Source: Tistlia sp040905785 (GTDB lineage: Bacteria > Pseudomonadota > Alphaproteobacteria > Kiloniellales > DSM-21159). From it: a stretch of 64,000 nt of DNA. The stretch covers positions 124,001 to 188,000 of the forward strand of contig NZ_JBBDQW010000072.1 in NCBI RefSeq assembly GCF_040905785.1. Reading direction: 5' to 3'. The notes beneath the pieces were generated by a model. That model searched no databases and had not been told where the DNA came from. It saw only the letters and a list, made by a program, of their open reading frames with translations. The position numbers and the translations under genes are program-made. Of the stretch, positions 41,714 through 50,234 are shown piece by piece (positions within the stretch are counted from its first letter, which is position 1; every line of letters begins with the position of its first letter).

Positions 41714-43165
41714 TCAGGCGTGGCGCGCAAGGAGGTCCTCGACGAGCGGCGGCAGGGGCGGCAGGTGGCTGTCCCAGCTGCGCGGCCGCTTCGGCAGTGG
41801 CAGGTCCGGGTGATGGCGGCGCAGCTCGTCGGCGAAGGCGATGCCCATCTCTCCCATGCGTCGGATCTCGCGGGCGGTCGTGCGCTCGGCGGCCACGGCG
41901 GCCTCGCCGTGCCATTCGGCCTCGCTTTCCAGCAGCTGCAGGATCTTCGGCTCCAGCTCCGGGTCGTCGGCGCGGAAGGCACGGCCGCCCTGGCCGGACT
42001 CGTCGAAGAGATTGCGGATGCGCTCGTCCATGCTGAGGCCGATGCCGGCGACGCCGCCGGGCATCGCCGTGACCAGGGCGTGGAACCGTGAGCTGATCAG
42101 GATCCGGCAGCGGCGCAGCAGGCCCACCAGCTCCCGCGGATGCCGGTCCTGGGCGGCGAAGATCGCGGTCTCTCCGCCGAGACGCTCGGCGAGGTCCTTG
42201 CAGGCCTGCTGGTCCAGGCGCTCCATCCCCACGATCACCGGGAAGACCGGGCGCGACCGCCCGAAGGCGCTGACCGCGCCGGCGATCGACTCGAGATAAC
42301 GGGCGTAGAGCGCGCGGCTCTCGGCGGTGTCGGTGTGGAACACGCCGCTGCCGTAGTGGGCGTCGCTGTGGGCTCCGGTCGCCTCCATCTCCCGTGCCTT
42401 CTGCGGATCGAGGCGGGCCGGCCACCAGAAGGGATTGACCGGGGCGATGCCGACGACCGGCATGCTGCCGTCCCAGCCGGCCGCGCGCAGCAGTTCCTCG
42501 GCCCTGGCGGGCGGCGCCGGATCGAAGGTCCAGGCGGTGTCGGCGCCGCTCTCGACCCTGAGCCCGAGATCGCGGAGCAGGTCGGCCGAGGCACCGCTGC
42601 GGGAGATCACGAAGGCGTCGCGACAGGCCTCGGCGACGAAATCGCTCAGCGCCGGCGTCATCTTGCCGGCGTCGGCGCCGTAGCCGATCGCCGGTTTGCC
42701 GGCCGCGGCGCCGAGTCCGAGCGCGCCCGCCATCAGCATCGTGAAGAGGTCGGCGTGACTCGACTTGAACATCGAGCCTTCGCAGGTGACGACGCCGTGG
42801 TAGGCGCGCAGCTTCTGCGCCAGCAGGACCGGCAGATAGAGGTCGCCGAGCTCGAGATCGACCTCGGCAAAGAGGTCGCGCGGCAGGTGCTCCTTGACCA
42901 TCAGCAGGCCGGGCTGCAGCAGTTCCGGGCCGACCACCGCCTTGAACTGACGGACCATCTCGCAGACGCGCACGTCGGCGCCGGTGTTGCCGGAGCCGTT
43001 GTAGCCGGCCAGGAACAGACGCAGCGGCGTGCCGGGCTGCCAGCGCTCGCCGGGCGATTCGGCGATGGCCTCCATGAAGTCGAGGATGTGCCTGCGGATC
43101 GCCGCCTCGGGGTCGGCCGCCCCCGCGACTTCCTGGAGCAGCTCTTCGATCGGACGGTGGCGCAT
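41714..43165 (-). CDS. Polysaccharide pyruvyl transferase family protein
   Basis: The protein has 483 residues. It has the family's layout: an N-terminal loop LAGYNGSGNTGADV, then CEGSMFKSSHADLFTMLMAG, and a C-terminal GT-B-like half with SSRFHALVTAMPGG. Members transfer pyruvyl ketals from PEP to sugars in exopolysaccharides, but many are uncharacterised. The N-terminal 60 residues have no recognised motif. ATG at 43165 is the natural start. It lies 10 bases before the esterase gene. It could modify a surface glycan or the sugar added by the cluster's glycosyltransferase (speculative). Confidence 0.8.
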   Translation of the reverse strand: MRHRPIEELLQEVAGAADPEAAIRRHILDFMEAIAESPGERWQPGTPLRLFLAGYNGSGNTGADVRVCEMVRQFKAVVGPELLQPGLLMVKEHLPRDLFAEVDLELGDLYLPVLLAQKLRAYHGVVTCEGSMFKSSHADLFTMLMAGALGLGAAAGKPAIGYGADAGKMTPALSDFVAEACRDAFVISRSGASADLLRDLGLRVESGADTAWTFDPAPPARAEELLRAAGWDGSMPVVGIAPVNPFWWPARLDPQKAREMEATGAHSDAHYGSGVFHTDTAESRALYARYLESIAGAVSAFGRSRPVFPVIVGMERLDQQACKDLAERLGGETAIFAAQDRHPRELVGLLRRCRILISSRFHALVTAMPGGVAGIGLSMDERIRNLFDESGQGGRAFRADDPELEPKILQLLESEAEWHGEAAVAAERTTAREIRRMGEMGIAFADELRRHHPDLPLPKRPRSWDSHLPPLPPLVEDLLARHA

Positions 43166-43339
43166 CGCTTGTCCTCGCTGCCGGTTGTGGGCGGATCGGC
43201 CGGCAGTCTAGCGAGGGCCGCCGCCGCGGCACAGTTAAAGGAAGTATAGGTCCAGCGGTGCGGCTCAGGCATCGACGATTGCCGTCGGCGAGCCGGCGAG
43301 GCTAGATTAGGGCCTCCCGCGCGGGGGAGGCGGGGCAGG

Positions 43340-43918
43340 ATGTCGACCTTCAAGGAGCGCTACCTGACGCAGCCGGTCGTGCTGGAGCTGCTGCCGGCCG
43401 CAACCTTCTTCCTCGTCAACTACGGCTGGGGCATCCAGGCGGCAACCGCGGCGGTGATCGCGGCGACGCTGGGCGTGGTGGCGGTCGGCTACCTCACGGC
43501 GCGGCGCGTGCCGCTGATCGCGGTGGCGACCCTGCTGATCGTCCTCGCCCTCGGCGGCGCCAGCCTGCTCATCGACGACCCGCGCTTCATCAAGATGAAG
43601 CCGACGGTCGGCCGCTGCCTCTTCGCCCTCGCGCTGGCCGTCGGCCTGGCCTTCCGGCCGAGCTTCCTGGAGCGGGTGCTGGGCGGGCGGCTCAAGCTCA
43701 CGCGGGCGGGCTGGCGTGTGCTGACCTTCGCCTGGATCGCCTTCGCCCTGTCGCTGGCCGCGCTCAACGAGGTCGTCTGGCGCAGCGTCCAGACGGACAG
43801 CTGGGTCGCCTTCGACACGGTCGTCGGGCCGCTGGCGCTGGTCGGCTATGTGCTGATCGTGCGCTTCGTCGCGCCGAGGTGCTGGGACCGGGAGGCCGAG
43901 GCGGCGGACCGGCAGTAG
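43340..43918 (+). CDS. yciB: YciB/IspZ-like inner-membrane septation protein
   Basis: The protein has 192 residues with about five hydrophobic segments. LELLPAATFFLVNYGWGIQAATAAV, the central RFIKMKPT stretch and the ALNEVVWRSVQTDSWVAFDTV region match the intracellular septation protein A (YciB) family. These inner-membrane proteins interact with elongation and division machinery and affect envelope integrity. GGAGG lies shortly upstream of the ATG. It is divergent from the pyruvyl-transferase-like gene (174-base gap) and convergent with the GNAT gene (35-base gap). Confidence 0.85.
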   Translation: MSTFKERYLTQPVVLELLPAATFFLVNYGWGIQAATAAVIAATLGVVAVGYLTARRVPLIAVATLLIVLALGGASLLIDDPRFIKMKPTVGRCLFALALAVGLAFRPSFLERVLGGRLKLTRAGWRVLTFAWIAFALSLAALNEVVWRSVQTDSWVAFDTVVGPLALVGYVLIVRFVAPRCWDREAEAADRQ

Positions 43919-43953
43919 GCCGCCTGCCCCCGGACGGACCCCGGACTCCGCTC

Positions 43954-44472
43954 CTAGCCTGTGCCCCGAACCGGGTAGCGCTTCGAGATGCGGTCGACCG
44001 GCGTGCCGTCGGCCAGCGGCACGCCGCGCGCCACCGCGTGGTCTTCGAATCCCATCTTTGAATAGTACGCGAGGCCGCCGTGGTTGTCGGCGCGGATCGT
44101 GGCGTTGATGGTCGTGACCCCCAGCAGGCGCGCGCGGGCCGCGGTCGCCGCGAAGAGCGCCGTTCCCACGCCGGGGATCTTCGGCTCCGGCCGCGCGAAG
44201 GTCGCGATGTCGGCCCAGCCCTCGGGCAGCCCGGCATGGCGTTCCAGCGCCTGGAAGCCGCCGAGGAGGCCGCTCGCCGCCTCCTCGGCGACGAGGCAGC
44301 ACAGAAAGCCGGGGCCGCGCAGGAACTGCTCCGCGAAGCCCTCCACCGTCAGCGGCCTTTCGTGCGCCGTCGTGCCGCCGATCCGGATGATCGCGTTGAG
44401 GAGGGTGCAGAGCTCGCCCGCCTCCTGAAGACGGGCCGGGCGAACGCGAAGGCGGGGCGGTCGGGTCGTCAT
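43954..44472 (-). CDS. GNAT-family N-acetyltransferase
   Basis: The protein has 172 residues spanning one GNAT fold. The acetyl-CoA-binding region IPGVGTALFAATAARARLLG (motif A-like) is followed by INATIRADNHGGLAYYSKMGFED (motif B). The acceptor is not predictable from sequence. It lies downstream of the SCO1 gene on the same strand with 111 bases between. Confidence 0.8.
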   Translation of the reverse strand: MTTRPPRLRVRPARLQEAGELCTLLNAIIRIGGTTAHERPLTVEGFAEQFLRGPGFLCCLVAEEAASGLLGGFQALERHAGLPEGWADIATFARPEPKIPGVGTALFAATAARARLLGVTTINATIRADNHGGLAYYSKMGFEDHAVARGVPLADGTPVDRISKRYPVRGTG

Positions 44473-44561
44473 GGCTGCTGGATAGCGGCCCGGATTGCGC
44501 CCTTCAAGCCTTGTCGCTGACCTTGCCGAAGCCGCCGCGAAGGGTGAAGGCGCCGGCGATC

Positions 44562-44583
44562 GCCGCCGTCGGGCGACGGTGGC
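44562..44583 (-). terminator. Inverted repeat just after the SCO1 stop
   Basis: The core CCGTCG-GG-CGACGG extends to 10-base arms (44562-44571 and 44574-44583) with one mismatch. It starts immediately after the SCO1 stop codon on the minus strand. There is no T-run, so an intrinsic terminator is only possible, not shown. Confidence 0.4.
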
Positions 44584-45305
44584 TCACGGCTTGCCCCGTG
44601 ACGGCTTGCCGCTCGCACTCTGTCGGGTCGGCTGTTCCTCGACGAGCAGGCTCAGAACGTCGTTGAGCACCAGGCGCGGGTCGAGGAAGTCGGCGCTGTA
44701 GATGTTGCGGATCCGCTGGTCGCCGTCGATCAGGAAGACCCGCAGCAGATGGCTGTAAGGCCCGGCGGGGTGGTCTGGGTCGGGCCTGGCGGCGACCGGC
44801 TGCCCGTAGTTCTCCAGAACCGGCGCGAGGCTGGCGCGGTCGGGCGCTGTCAGGAACAGCCACTGCGGACCGGGCCCGCCGGCTGCCGGAGCTGCCGGCC
44901 GTACTCCGCCATGCGCGCGGGCGTGTCGTGCTCCGGGTCGAAGCTGAGGGAGATCAGCTGCAGCCGCTCGGCGACCTCCGGCAGGCGCGAGGCCAATGCC
45001 TGCAGGTCGGCAAGGCGCAGGGCCGCGATCGGGCAGGCGTCGGCGCAGCGCGTGTAGAGGAAGGCGAGCACGGTGATCCGGCCCGGCAGTAGAGCCGAGA
45101 GTCGGAGGGGGGCGCCACCGGCGTCGAGCAGCCGGGCGTCGGCGGCCGGCTTGATCGGCGGCAGCCGATAGCTGCCGGGCTCCGCCAGGCGGAAGAAGTA
45201 AGCGTCGGCCGGCCCTTCGATGGGCGGCATCTCGTGATTCTTGCCGTCGTGTGCGACGGCGGGCAGCGCGGCCAGCAGGGCGGCGCAGACAAGCGGAAGC
45301 TTCAT
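44584..45305 (-). pseudogene. SCO1/SenC family copper chaperone with a single-base frameshift
   Basis: The start is ATG at 45305 with a signal peptide (KLPLVCAALLAALPAVAH). The first frame carries the thioredoxin-like fold with the copper-binding CxxxC in RCADACPIAAL and SFDPEHDTPARMAEYG. That frame hits a stop at 44850. The rest of the protein continues in the next frame: PQWLFLTAPDRASLAPVLEN, then a conserved His in YSHLLRVFLIDGDQRIRN, ending at 44584. One extra base near 44871-44880, in a GGGCCCG stretch, would restore about 240 residues, the normal SCO length. It is either a real mutation that removes the C-terminal metal-binding His or a sequencing error in a GC run. SCO proteins deliver copper to cytochrome oxidase or other copper enzymes in the periplasm. 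It lies directly downstream of the MtoX-like gene. Confidence 0.8.
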
Positions 45306-45355
45306 CGCCGGCACTCCGGGGAGGGGCGGGCGCCAGGGCCCCCGCCCGGGATCGA

Positions 45356-46693
45356 TCAGCGGTAGAGGGCCGTCGAGCCGAAGCGCATCAGGTGCGGCCG
45401 GCCCAGTCCTTCGGCCAGGAAGTCGATCTCGAAGCGCGGGGTCAGCGCCTTGCCGTCCCAGGCGTAGGCGCGCAGGAACTGCTCGCCGTCCGGTGTCGTG
45501 ATGTCCTTGTCCCAGTTCGCCAGCAGCGAGCTGGTGTAGTAGAGCCGCTTTCCGTCCCAGCTCTGCGAGACCATGTTGACCTGTCCGCCGATCTTCTCCT
45601 CGTGGATCAGCTTCGGCTGAAAGGGGTCGGTGACGTCGTAGATCCGCGTCATGCCGTCCATGAAGCTGTCGACGATCAGCGTCGAATCGTCGGCGCTGAG
45701 GCTGATGTCGACCGGCAGCGGCAGCTGTGCGGGGTCGCCGACCGTGCCGACCTTCTCGGCGCGCCACTCCTGGTTCCCGTCCTCGTGGACCAGCCAGATC
45801 TCGGAGGTCAGCGCCGTGGTCGTGAAGGCGTAATTGTGGTCCTCGCCCCAGGCCCAGCGCACCTCCAGGGGCACGCCCGGCACGGAGAAGACCTGGCGCG
45901 GCTGGCGGGCGTGGAAGTCCCACAGCACCATGGAGCCGCCGAAGGCCTTCATCGCCTCGGGGTCGTTCACGACCTCGCCGAGCGGGCGCATGTAGTTGTT
46001 CCAGCCGGTGAAGGAGGAGGTCAGCATGACGTTGCGCCGGGGCAGAACGCGGGCGTCGTAGCCGTAGCCGTCGGCATGCTCGGCGCCCGCAGCGCCGCGC
46101 GGCTCCTCGGCCGTCGGCATCCAGTGGGTGGCGATGTGGTCGCCCTCGTTGGAGTACTCGACCAGCGCGGTGCGCCCGGTCCCGTCCTTGTTGGAAAGGC
46201 CCGAGATCAGCATCCGGCCGGGCAGGGCGTAGGCGCCGTGCGGGCCGGCGACGCCGCCGCTCGCTTCGACGAAGTCGTCGATGGTCTTGACCAGCTTCGG
46301 GTTGGCGGGGTCGCTCGCAATGTCGAAGACGAAGATCATGCTGCTGTCGAGGCCCTGCACCCAATAGTGCCGGCGGTCGTCGGTCAGGCCGCCGTGGTGC
46401 GCCTCGTGCCGGCCGCCGACGGAATCGACGTCGATGACGCGGCCGAAGGTCGGCGAGCCGGACCGCGCGTCGACCGTGACCAGCTTGTCCGAGCCGTCGC
46501 CCAGTCCCTCGACGCCGAGGGTCCAGATGTAGACGTACTCCTCTTCGCCGGTGATCTTGGCCATGTAGGGCGACTGGCAGGTCTCGTCGGCGGCGGCGGG
46601 GGCGGCGCCGATAAGCGCCGACGCGAGCGCGGCCGCGGGAAGGCCGGCGGCCAGACGGAGACGCCAGGCGACCGGGTCGGGACAGTGCAGCAT
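45356..46693 (-). CDS. Selenium-binding protein / methanethiol oxidase family (MtoX-like), exported
   Basis: The protein has 445 residues. The N terminus has a signal peptide (LRLAAGLPAAALASALIGAA, cut near ADETC). The mature part is a beta-propeller of the SBP56/SELENBP1 family: CQSPYMAKI, RHEAHHGGLTDDRRHYWVQG, GGVAGPHGAYALPG, EHADGYGYDARVLP and LPVDISLSADDSTLIVDS, with many conserved His residues. Bacterial members oxidise methanethiol to formaldehyde, H2S and H2O2 and need copper. The gene pairs with an SCO1 gene, as reported for mtoX loci in methylotrophs, and together they form a minus-strand unit. The substrate in this organism is inferred from the family. Confidence 0.82.
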   Translation of the reverse strand: MLHCPDPVAWRLRLAAGLPAAALASALIGAAPAAADETCQSPYMAKITGEEEYVYIWTLGVEGLGDGSDKLVTVDARSGSPTFGRVIDVDSVGGRHEAHHGGLTDDRRHYWVQGLDSSMIFVFDIASDPANPKLVKTIDDFVEASGGVAGPHGAYALPGRMLISGLSNKDGTGRTALVEYSNEGDHIATHWMPTAEEPRGAAGAEHADGYGYDARVLPRRNVMLTSSFTGWNNYMRPLGEVVNDPEAMKAFGGSMVLWDFHARQPRQVFSVPGVPLEVRWAWGEDHNYAFTTTALTSEIWLVHEDGNQEWRAEKVGTVGDPAQLPLPVDISLSADDSTLIVDSFMDGMTRIYDVTDPFQPKLIHEEKIGGQVNMVSQSWDGKRLYYTSSLLANWDKDITTPDGEQFLRAYAWDGKALTPRFEIDFLAEGLGRPHLMRFGSTALYR

Positions 46694-46893
46694 CGGGGGA
46701 GCTCCTCGAAAAGCGGTCCTGAGCCGCGCAGGCGTCCGCCCCCAGGGGGCGTCTCCGACGGCTCGTCGCGATGAAGCTAGGCGCGCCGCCGTCTGCCCGC
46801 TTGAAGGGCGCCTGAATATCCCTTGGAGAACTGCTGGATTCGCCGAATACTGGCGTCACGGCGCGCTGGGCTGCGAGACGAGGGTCGAGGGCC
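46694..46893. promoter_or_regulatory. Divergent promoter region between the MtoX-like and CadC-like genes
   Basis: This 200-base gap serves two divergent genes. It holds a perfect inverted repeat, CGCCCCC-A-GGGGGCG, at 46737-46751, about 45 bases upstream of the MtoX-like start. The repeat could be an operator or simply a GC hairpin. No convincing -10/-35 pair stands out. Confidence 0.4.
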
Positions 46894-48501
46894 ATGATCT
46901 ATGCCTTCGAGGACTGTCGCCTGGATACGCGGCTGTTCGAGCTGCGCCGCGGTGGCGAGCCGGTGCCCCTGGAGCCGCAGGTCTACGAGCTGCTGGCGCT
47001 GCTGGTCGCGGGGCACGAGCGGGTGGTCACGAAGGACGAGATACTGGCGGGCGTCTGGAACGGCCGCATCGTCTCCGAGGCCGCCGTGAGCAGCCGGATC
47101 AAGGCGGTGCGCCGGGCGATCGGCGACGACGGCAGTGCCCAGCGCCTGCTGCGCACGGTCCAGCGGCGCGGCTTCCGCTTCGTCGGCCAAGTGCGCGAGC
47201 TGGGCGAGGGCGGCCCCGTTACCGCAGCGGTCGCGCCGGTCGCGGCCTCGCCGCCGGCGCAATGCGAATCGGCGAGCGCCGAGCAGGTCGCCGGCACGGT
47301 CATGCAGCGGCCGGCGATCGCCGTCATGCCGTTCCACGACACCACGGATGGCGCCGGCTCCAGCTACCTCGCGGACGGCGTCACCGAGGAGGTCATCGCC
47401 GAGCTTTCCGCTTGGCGCCTGTTCCCCGTGATCTCGCGCAATACCGCCTTCCGCTATCGCGGCAGCGCGCTCTCCGCGCCCGAGCTGGGCCGCGCGGTCG
47501 GCGCCCGTTACCTGCTGACCGGCAGCCTGCAGCGCGCCGGGGGGCGGCTGAAGCTCAGCGCCGCCCTGATCGACGCCGAGGCCGACCGGGAGCTCTGGAG
47601 CGGCCGCTTCCTGCGCGCGCTCGACGAGGTCTTCCTGCTGCAGGAGGAGCTGGCGCAGGCCGTTGTCGGCACCCTGGAACCGCAGCTGCGCGACGCCGAG
47701 CTCCAGCGTATCCTGCGCAAGTCCCCGGACGATCTCACCGCCTGGGACCTGGTGATGCGCGCCGTCTGGCACGCCAACCGCACCAGCCCCAGCGACTACG
47801 AGACGGCCGAGCGCCTGGCCGGCAAGGCCGCCGAGCTGGAGCCGGACTGGTACTGCCCCTATGCGCTGATCGCCTTCGTCAAGTTCCAGCAGGCGATGCG
47901 CGACTGGTCGAAGTCCGACACCCGCACGGCCTTCGCCGAGACCCTGGCGGCGGCGAGGCGCGCGTTGGACGTCGACGGCAATTCCTGGCTGGCGCACGCC
48001 CTGGCCGGTGTCGGCGAGCTCTGGACCAACCAGCACTACGAGCGGGCGCTCGACCACGTCAATCGGGCGATCCAGCTCAATCCCAGCGCCTGCTGGACCT
48101 ATCACTTCGGCGGCTGCATCGCGGGCTTCTCCGGGCTGCTCGACATCGCCATGACGCAACAGCGGCGGGTCTACAAGGTCGATCCGGCCTATCCCTACAC
48201 CGCGACCATCGAGTCCGACCTTGCTCTCTGGACCCTGCTGCAGGGCCGGCTGGGCGAGGCCGAGCGACACCTGGACCGCTCGCTGCAATGGGATCCGGCC
48301 TACGGCCGCGCGCTGCAGCGCCTGGTCGCCTTCGGCGGCCTCGCCGGCCGGCGCGAGGTTTCCGACCGCGGCCTCGCCAGGCTCGCCGAGCTCGGCCTGC
48401 CCATGGACCGCGCCGGCCTGATCGCCTCCTATCCCTTTCGGGAGGTATCGCACCGCGAGACCTTCTTCGATGGCCTCCGCCGGGCCGGGGTTAACCTCTG
48501 A
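46894..48501 (+). CDS. CadC-like winged-helix regulator with TPR region
   Basis: The protein has 535 residues. Residues 1-100 are an OmpR/CadC-type winged helix (LEPQVYELLALLVAGHERVVTKDEIL, then VSSRIKAVRRAIGDDG and TVQRRGFRFVG). Residues about 145-250 match the TolB/FlgO-like segment common in this group (AIAVMPFHDTT, YLADGVTEEVIAELS, GARYLLTGSL). The remainder is tetratricopeptide-like helices. No clear membrane segment is seen, so it is probably cytoplasmic rather than a true membrane CadC. It is divergent from the MtoX-like gene, which makes that unit a candidate target, and convergent with the DUF4242 gene (6-base gap). Confidence 0.82.
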   Translation: MIYAFEDCRLDTRLFELRRGGEPVPLEPQVYELLALLVAGHERVVTKDEILAGVWNGRIVSEAAVSSRIKAVRRAIGDDGSAQRLLRTVQRRGFRFVGQVRELGEGGPVTAAVAPVAASPPAQCESASAEQVAGTVMQRPAIAVMPFHDTTDGAGSSYLADGVTEEVIAELSAWRLFPVISRNTAFRYRGSALSAPELGRAVGARYLLTGSLQRAGGRLKLSAALIDAEADRELWSGRFLRALDEVFLLQEELAQAVVGTLEPQLRDAELQRILRKSPDDLTAWDLVMRAVWHANRTSPSDYETAERLAGKAAELEPDWYCPYALIAFVKFQQAMRDWSKSDTRTAFAETLAAARRALDVDGNSWLAHALAGVGELWTNQHYERALDHVNRAIQLNPSACWTYHFGGCIAGFSGLLDIAMTQQRRVYKVDPAYPYTATIESDLALWTLLQGRLGEAERHLDRSLQWDPAYGRALQRLVAFGGLAGRREVSDRGLARLAELGLPMDRAGLIASYPFREVSHRETFFDGLRRAGVNL

Positions 48502-48507
48502 GCGGCC

Positions 48508-48807
48508 CTACTCGGAGGCCCTGTCAGCCATGAAGTGCCGCTCCGTCGTCGGGTCGATGATCCGCCCGATCTCGGTGATCCGGCTGGCGGGGAAGCCGGA
48601 CAGGCGGGCGTGCTCGCGGATCGCCTCCTCGCTGTCGGCGAGGTAGAGGCAGAAGGTCTTGTCCGCGGCGACGTAGGAGTGCTGCCACTGCACCCCGGAA
48701 AGCCTTGCCAGCGCGCCGTTCGACACGCGCGCGGCGTCGCCGAGCTCGGCCTCGGACATCCGGCCGACGCCTGGCAGGTCCCGCTCGATCACGAAGCGCT
48801 TGAGCAT
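48508..48807 (-). CDS. DUF4242 family small protein
   Basis: The protein has 99 residues, starting MLKRFVIERDLPGVGRMSEAEL. The pattern of a dimeric ferredoxin-like alpha-beta barrel with WQHSYVAADKTFCLYLADSEEAIREHARLSGFPASRI is typical of DUF4242 proteins, some of which bind nickel. No signal peptide is seen. Function is unknown. It is convergent with the CadC-like gene. Confidence 0.75.
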   Translation of the reverse strand: MLKRFVIERDLPGVGRMSEAELGDAARVSNGALARLSGVQWQHSYVAADKTFCLYLADSEEAIREHARLSGFPASRITEIGRIIDPTTERHFMADRASE

Positions 48808-48948
48808 GCCGCCTTCCCCTGCTCCGGCTGCGCCGCGCGCAGCCCTCCGGCGTCGACGGTCGGAGCCTAGGAGACCTGGCGGCCGTCGGCTTGTCGGCCT
48901 GCTGGATATTTTCTGGAGATCGCGTGGAATTCCTTGCCGGGAACGCGA

Positions 48949-48972
48949 AAGGGCCCCCGGACGGGAGCCCTT
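48949..48972 (-). terminator. Hairpin downstream of the YceI/redox operon
   Basis: AAGGGC at 48949-48954 pairs with GCCCTT at 48967-48972, and the stem extends with CCC/GGG around a short loop. On the minus strand it follows the yceI stop (48998) by 26 bases and ends in a short T run (CCCTTTCG). It is a plausible intrinsic terminator for the unit starting at wrbA. Confidence 0.65.
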
Positions 48973-48997
48973 GGAGTCGCTTGCTCCGGCCTCGCGC

Positions 48998-49603
48998 TCA
49001 CTCGGCCGGCTTGGTCGCCTCGATGTCCAGGAAGATGTCGACCTGGTCGCCGATCACCGGCACGCCGTAGGTGATGCCCCAATCGGAGCGCTGGATCGAG
49101 GTCGTCGCCGAGAAGCCGGCGATCAGCGTCGCGGCGTCGCGCGGATGGGGCGCGACCTTGTTGAGGGTCGCCGCCAGGACGACCGGGCGGGTCACGCCGA
49201 GCATGGTCAGCTGCCCGGTGATGTTGGCCGAGCTCTCGCCGGTGACCTCGATGGCGGTCGAGCGGAAGGTCACCTCCGGGAAGGAATCGACCTTGAAGAA
49301 GTCGTCTCCGCCCAGGTGCCGGTCGCGCTCGGCGTGGTTGGTGTCGATGGAGGCCGCGGCCATGACCGCCTCGACCCTGGCGTCCTCGGGATTGTCCTCC
49401 TCGAAGGCGAGGGTGCCGGTGACCTCGCCGAAGCGGCCCCAGGTCGCGGAGTAACCCAGGTGGTCGATGCGGAAGACGACGTCGGCATGGGCCGGGTCGA
49501 TGGTCCAGGCCTCGCCGGCGGGGGGGCTTGCCCCGCCGCCGGCCAGGGTGCCGGCGGCGACGAGGGTGGCGACGAGGGCGGCCTTCGTGGTGCGCAACAG
49601 CAT
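48998..49603 (-). CDS. YceI family periplasmic protein (copy 2)
   Basis: The protein has 201 residues with an N-terminal signal sequence (AALVATLVAAGTLAGGG). The YceI lipocalin-like barrel begins AWTIDPAHADVVFRIDHLGYS and contains DDFFKVDSFPEVTFRST and GQLTMLGVTRPVVL. Family members bind isoprenoid quinones or other polyprenyl lipids in the periplasm. AAGAAGGAG lies just upstream of the ATG. It is the last gene of the minus-strand redox unit, 64 bases after the first YceI gene. Confidence 0.88.
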   Translation of the reverse strand: MLLRTTKAALVATLVAAGTLAGGGASPPAGEAWTIDPAHADVVFRIDHLGYSATWGRFGEVTGTLAFEEDNPEDARVEAVMAAASIDTNHAERDRHLGGDDFFKVDSFPEVTFRSTAIEVTGESSANITGQLTMLGVTRPVVLAATLNKVAPHPRDAATLIAGFSATTSIQRSDWGITYGVPVIGDQVDIFLDIEATKPAE

Positions 49604-49667
49604 GATGGGGGCTCCTTCTTGGGGGGACCAGGCTTGAGGGGATCGGGCTTGCGTGGGATCGGCTGAC

Positions 49668-50234
49668 TCAGTCGAGCCGCTCGGCGCGGAGCTCGAAGAG
49701 GATGGCGACGGGATCGGCGACCATCGAGGTGTCCTGCCATTGGCCCTGGCCGATGCCGTAGTCGAGGCGGCGGATCTCGAGCCGGCCCTCGGCCTCGGCC
49801 CGCTCGTCCTCGATCTCCAGGACGAAAGGCAGCACGACCTGGCGGGTGACGCCGCGCAGGGTCAGCTCGCCGCGCGCCTCGTAGCCCTCGCCCGCGGCGA
49901 CGATCTCGGTCGAGACGAACCGTCCCTGCGGGTGGTTGGCGACGTCGAAGAGCGGCGCCGACCGCAGCAGCTGGTCGCGGTCCCCGGAGCCGGTGTCGGC
50001 GCTCGCCAGGTCGATCGTGACCGCGACGGCGCTGTTGGCGAGGTCCTCGGGGTCGAAGGCGATCTCCGCCGACCAGGTGCCGAAGCGGCCCTTGGTCTCG
50101 CTGCCGGACTGGGTGAAGAGGAAGACGAGGCTGCTGGCCTGGTGCTCGACGCGCCAGACCGGGGCCTCCTGGGCGGCGGCCGGGGTGCCGGTCGCGACGG
50201 CGAGCAGCAGGATCGATAGGGCGAGATGGCGCAT
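49668..50234 (-). CDS. YceI family periplasmic protein (copy 1)
   Basis: The protein has 188 residues with a signal peptide (LALSILLLAVATGTPAAAQ). The YceI fold is shown by WRVEHQASSLVFLFTQSGSE, FDVANHPQGRFVST and GELTLRGVTRQVVLPF. It is clearly diverged from the other YceI copy, so this is an old duplication or two separate subfamilies. Its ATG overlaps the cytochrome b561 stop (TGATG), which implies coupled translation of the pair. Confidence 0.88.
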   Translation of the reverse strand: MRHLALSILLLAVATGTPAAAQEAPVWRVEHQASSLVFLFTQSGSETKGRFGTWSAEIAFDPEDLANSAVAVTIDLASADTGSGDRDQLLRSAPLFDVANHPQGRFVSTEIVAAGEGYEARGELTLRGVTRQVVLPFVLEIEDERAEAEGRLEIRRLDYGIGQGQWQDTSMVADPVAILFELRAERLD

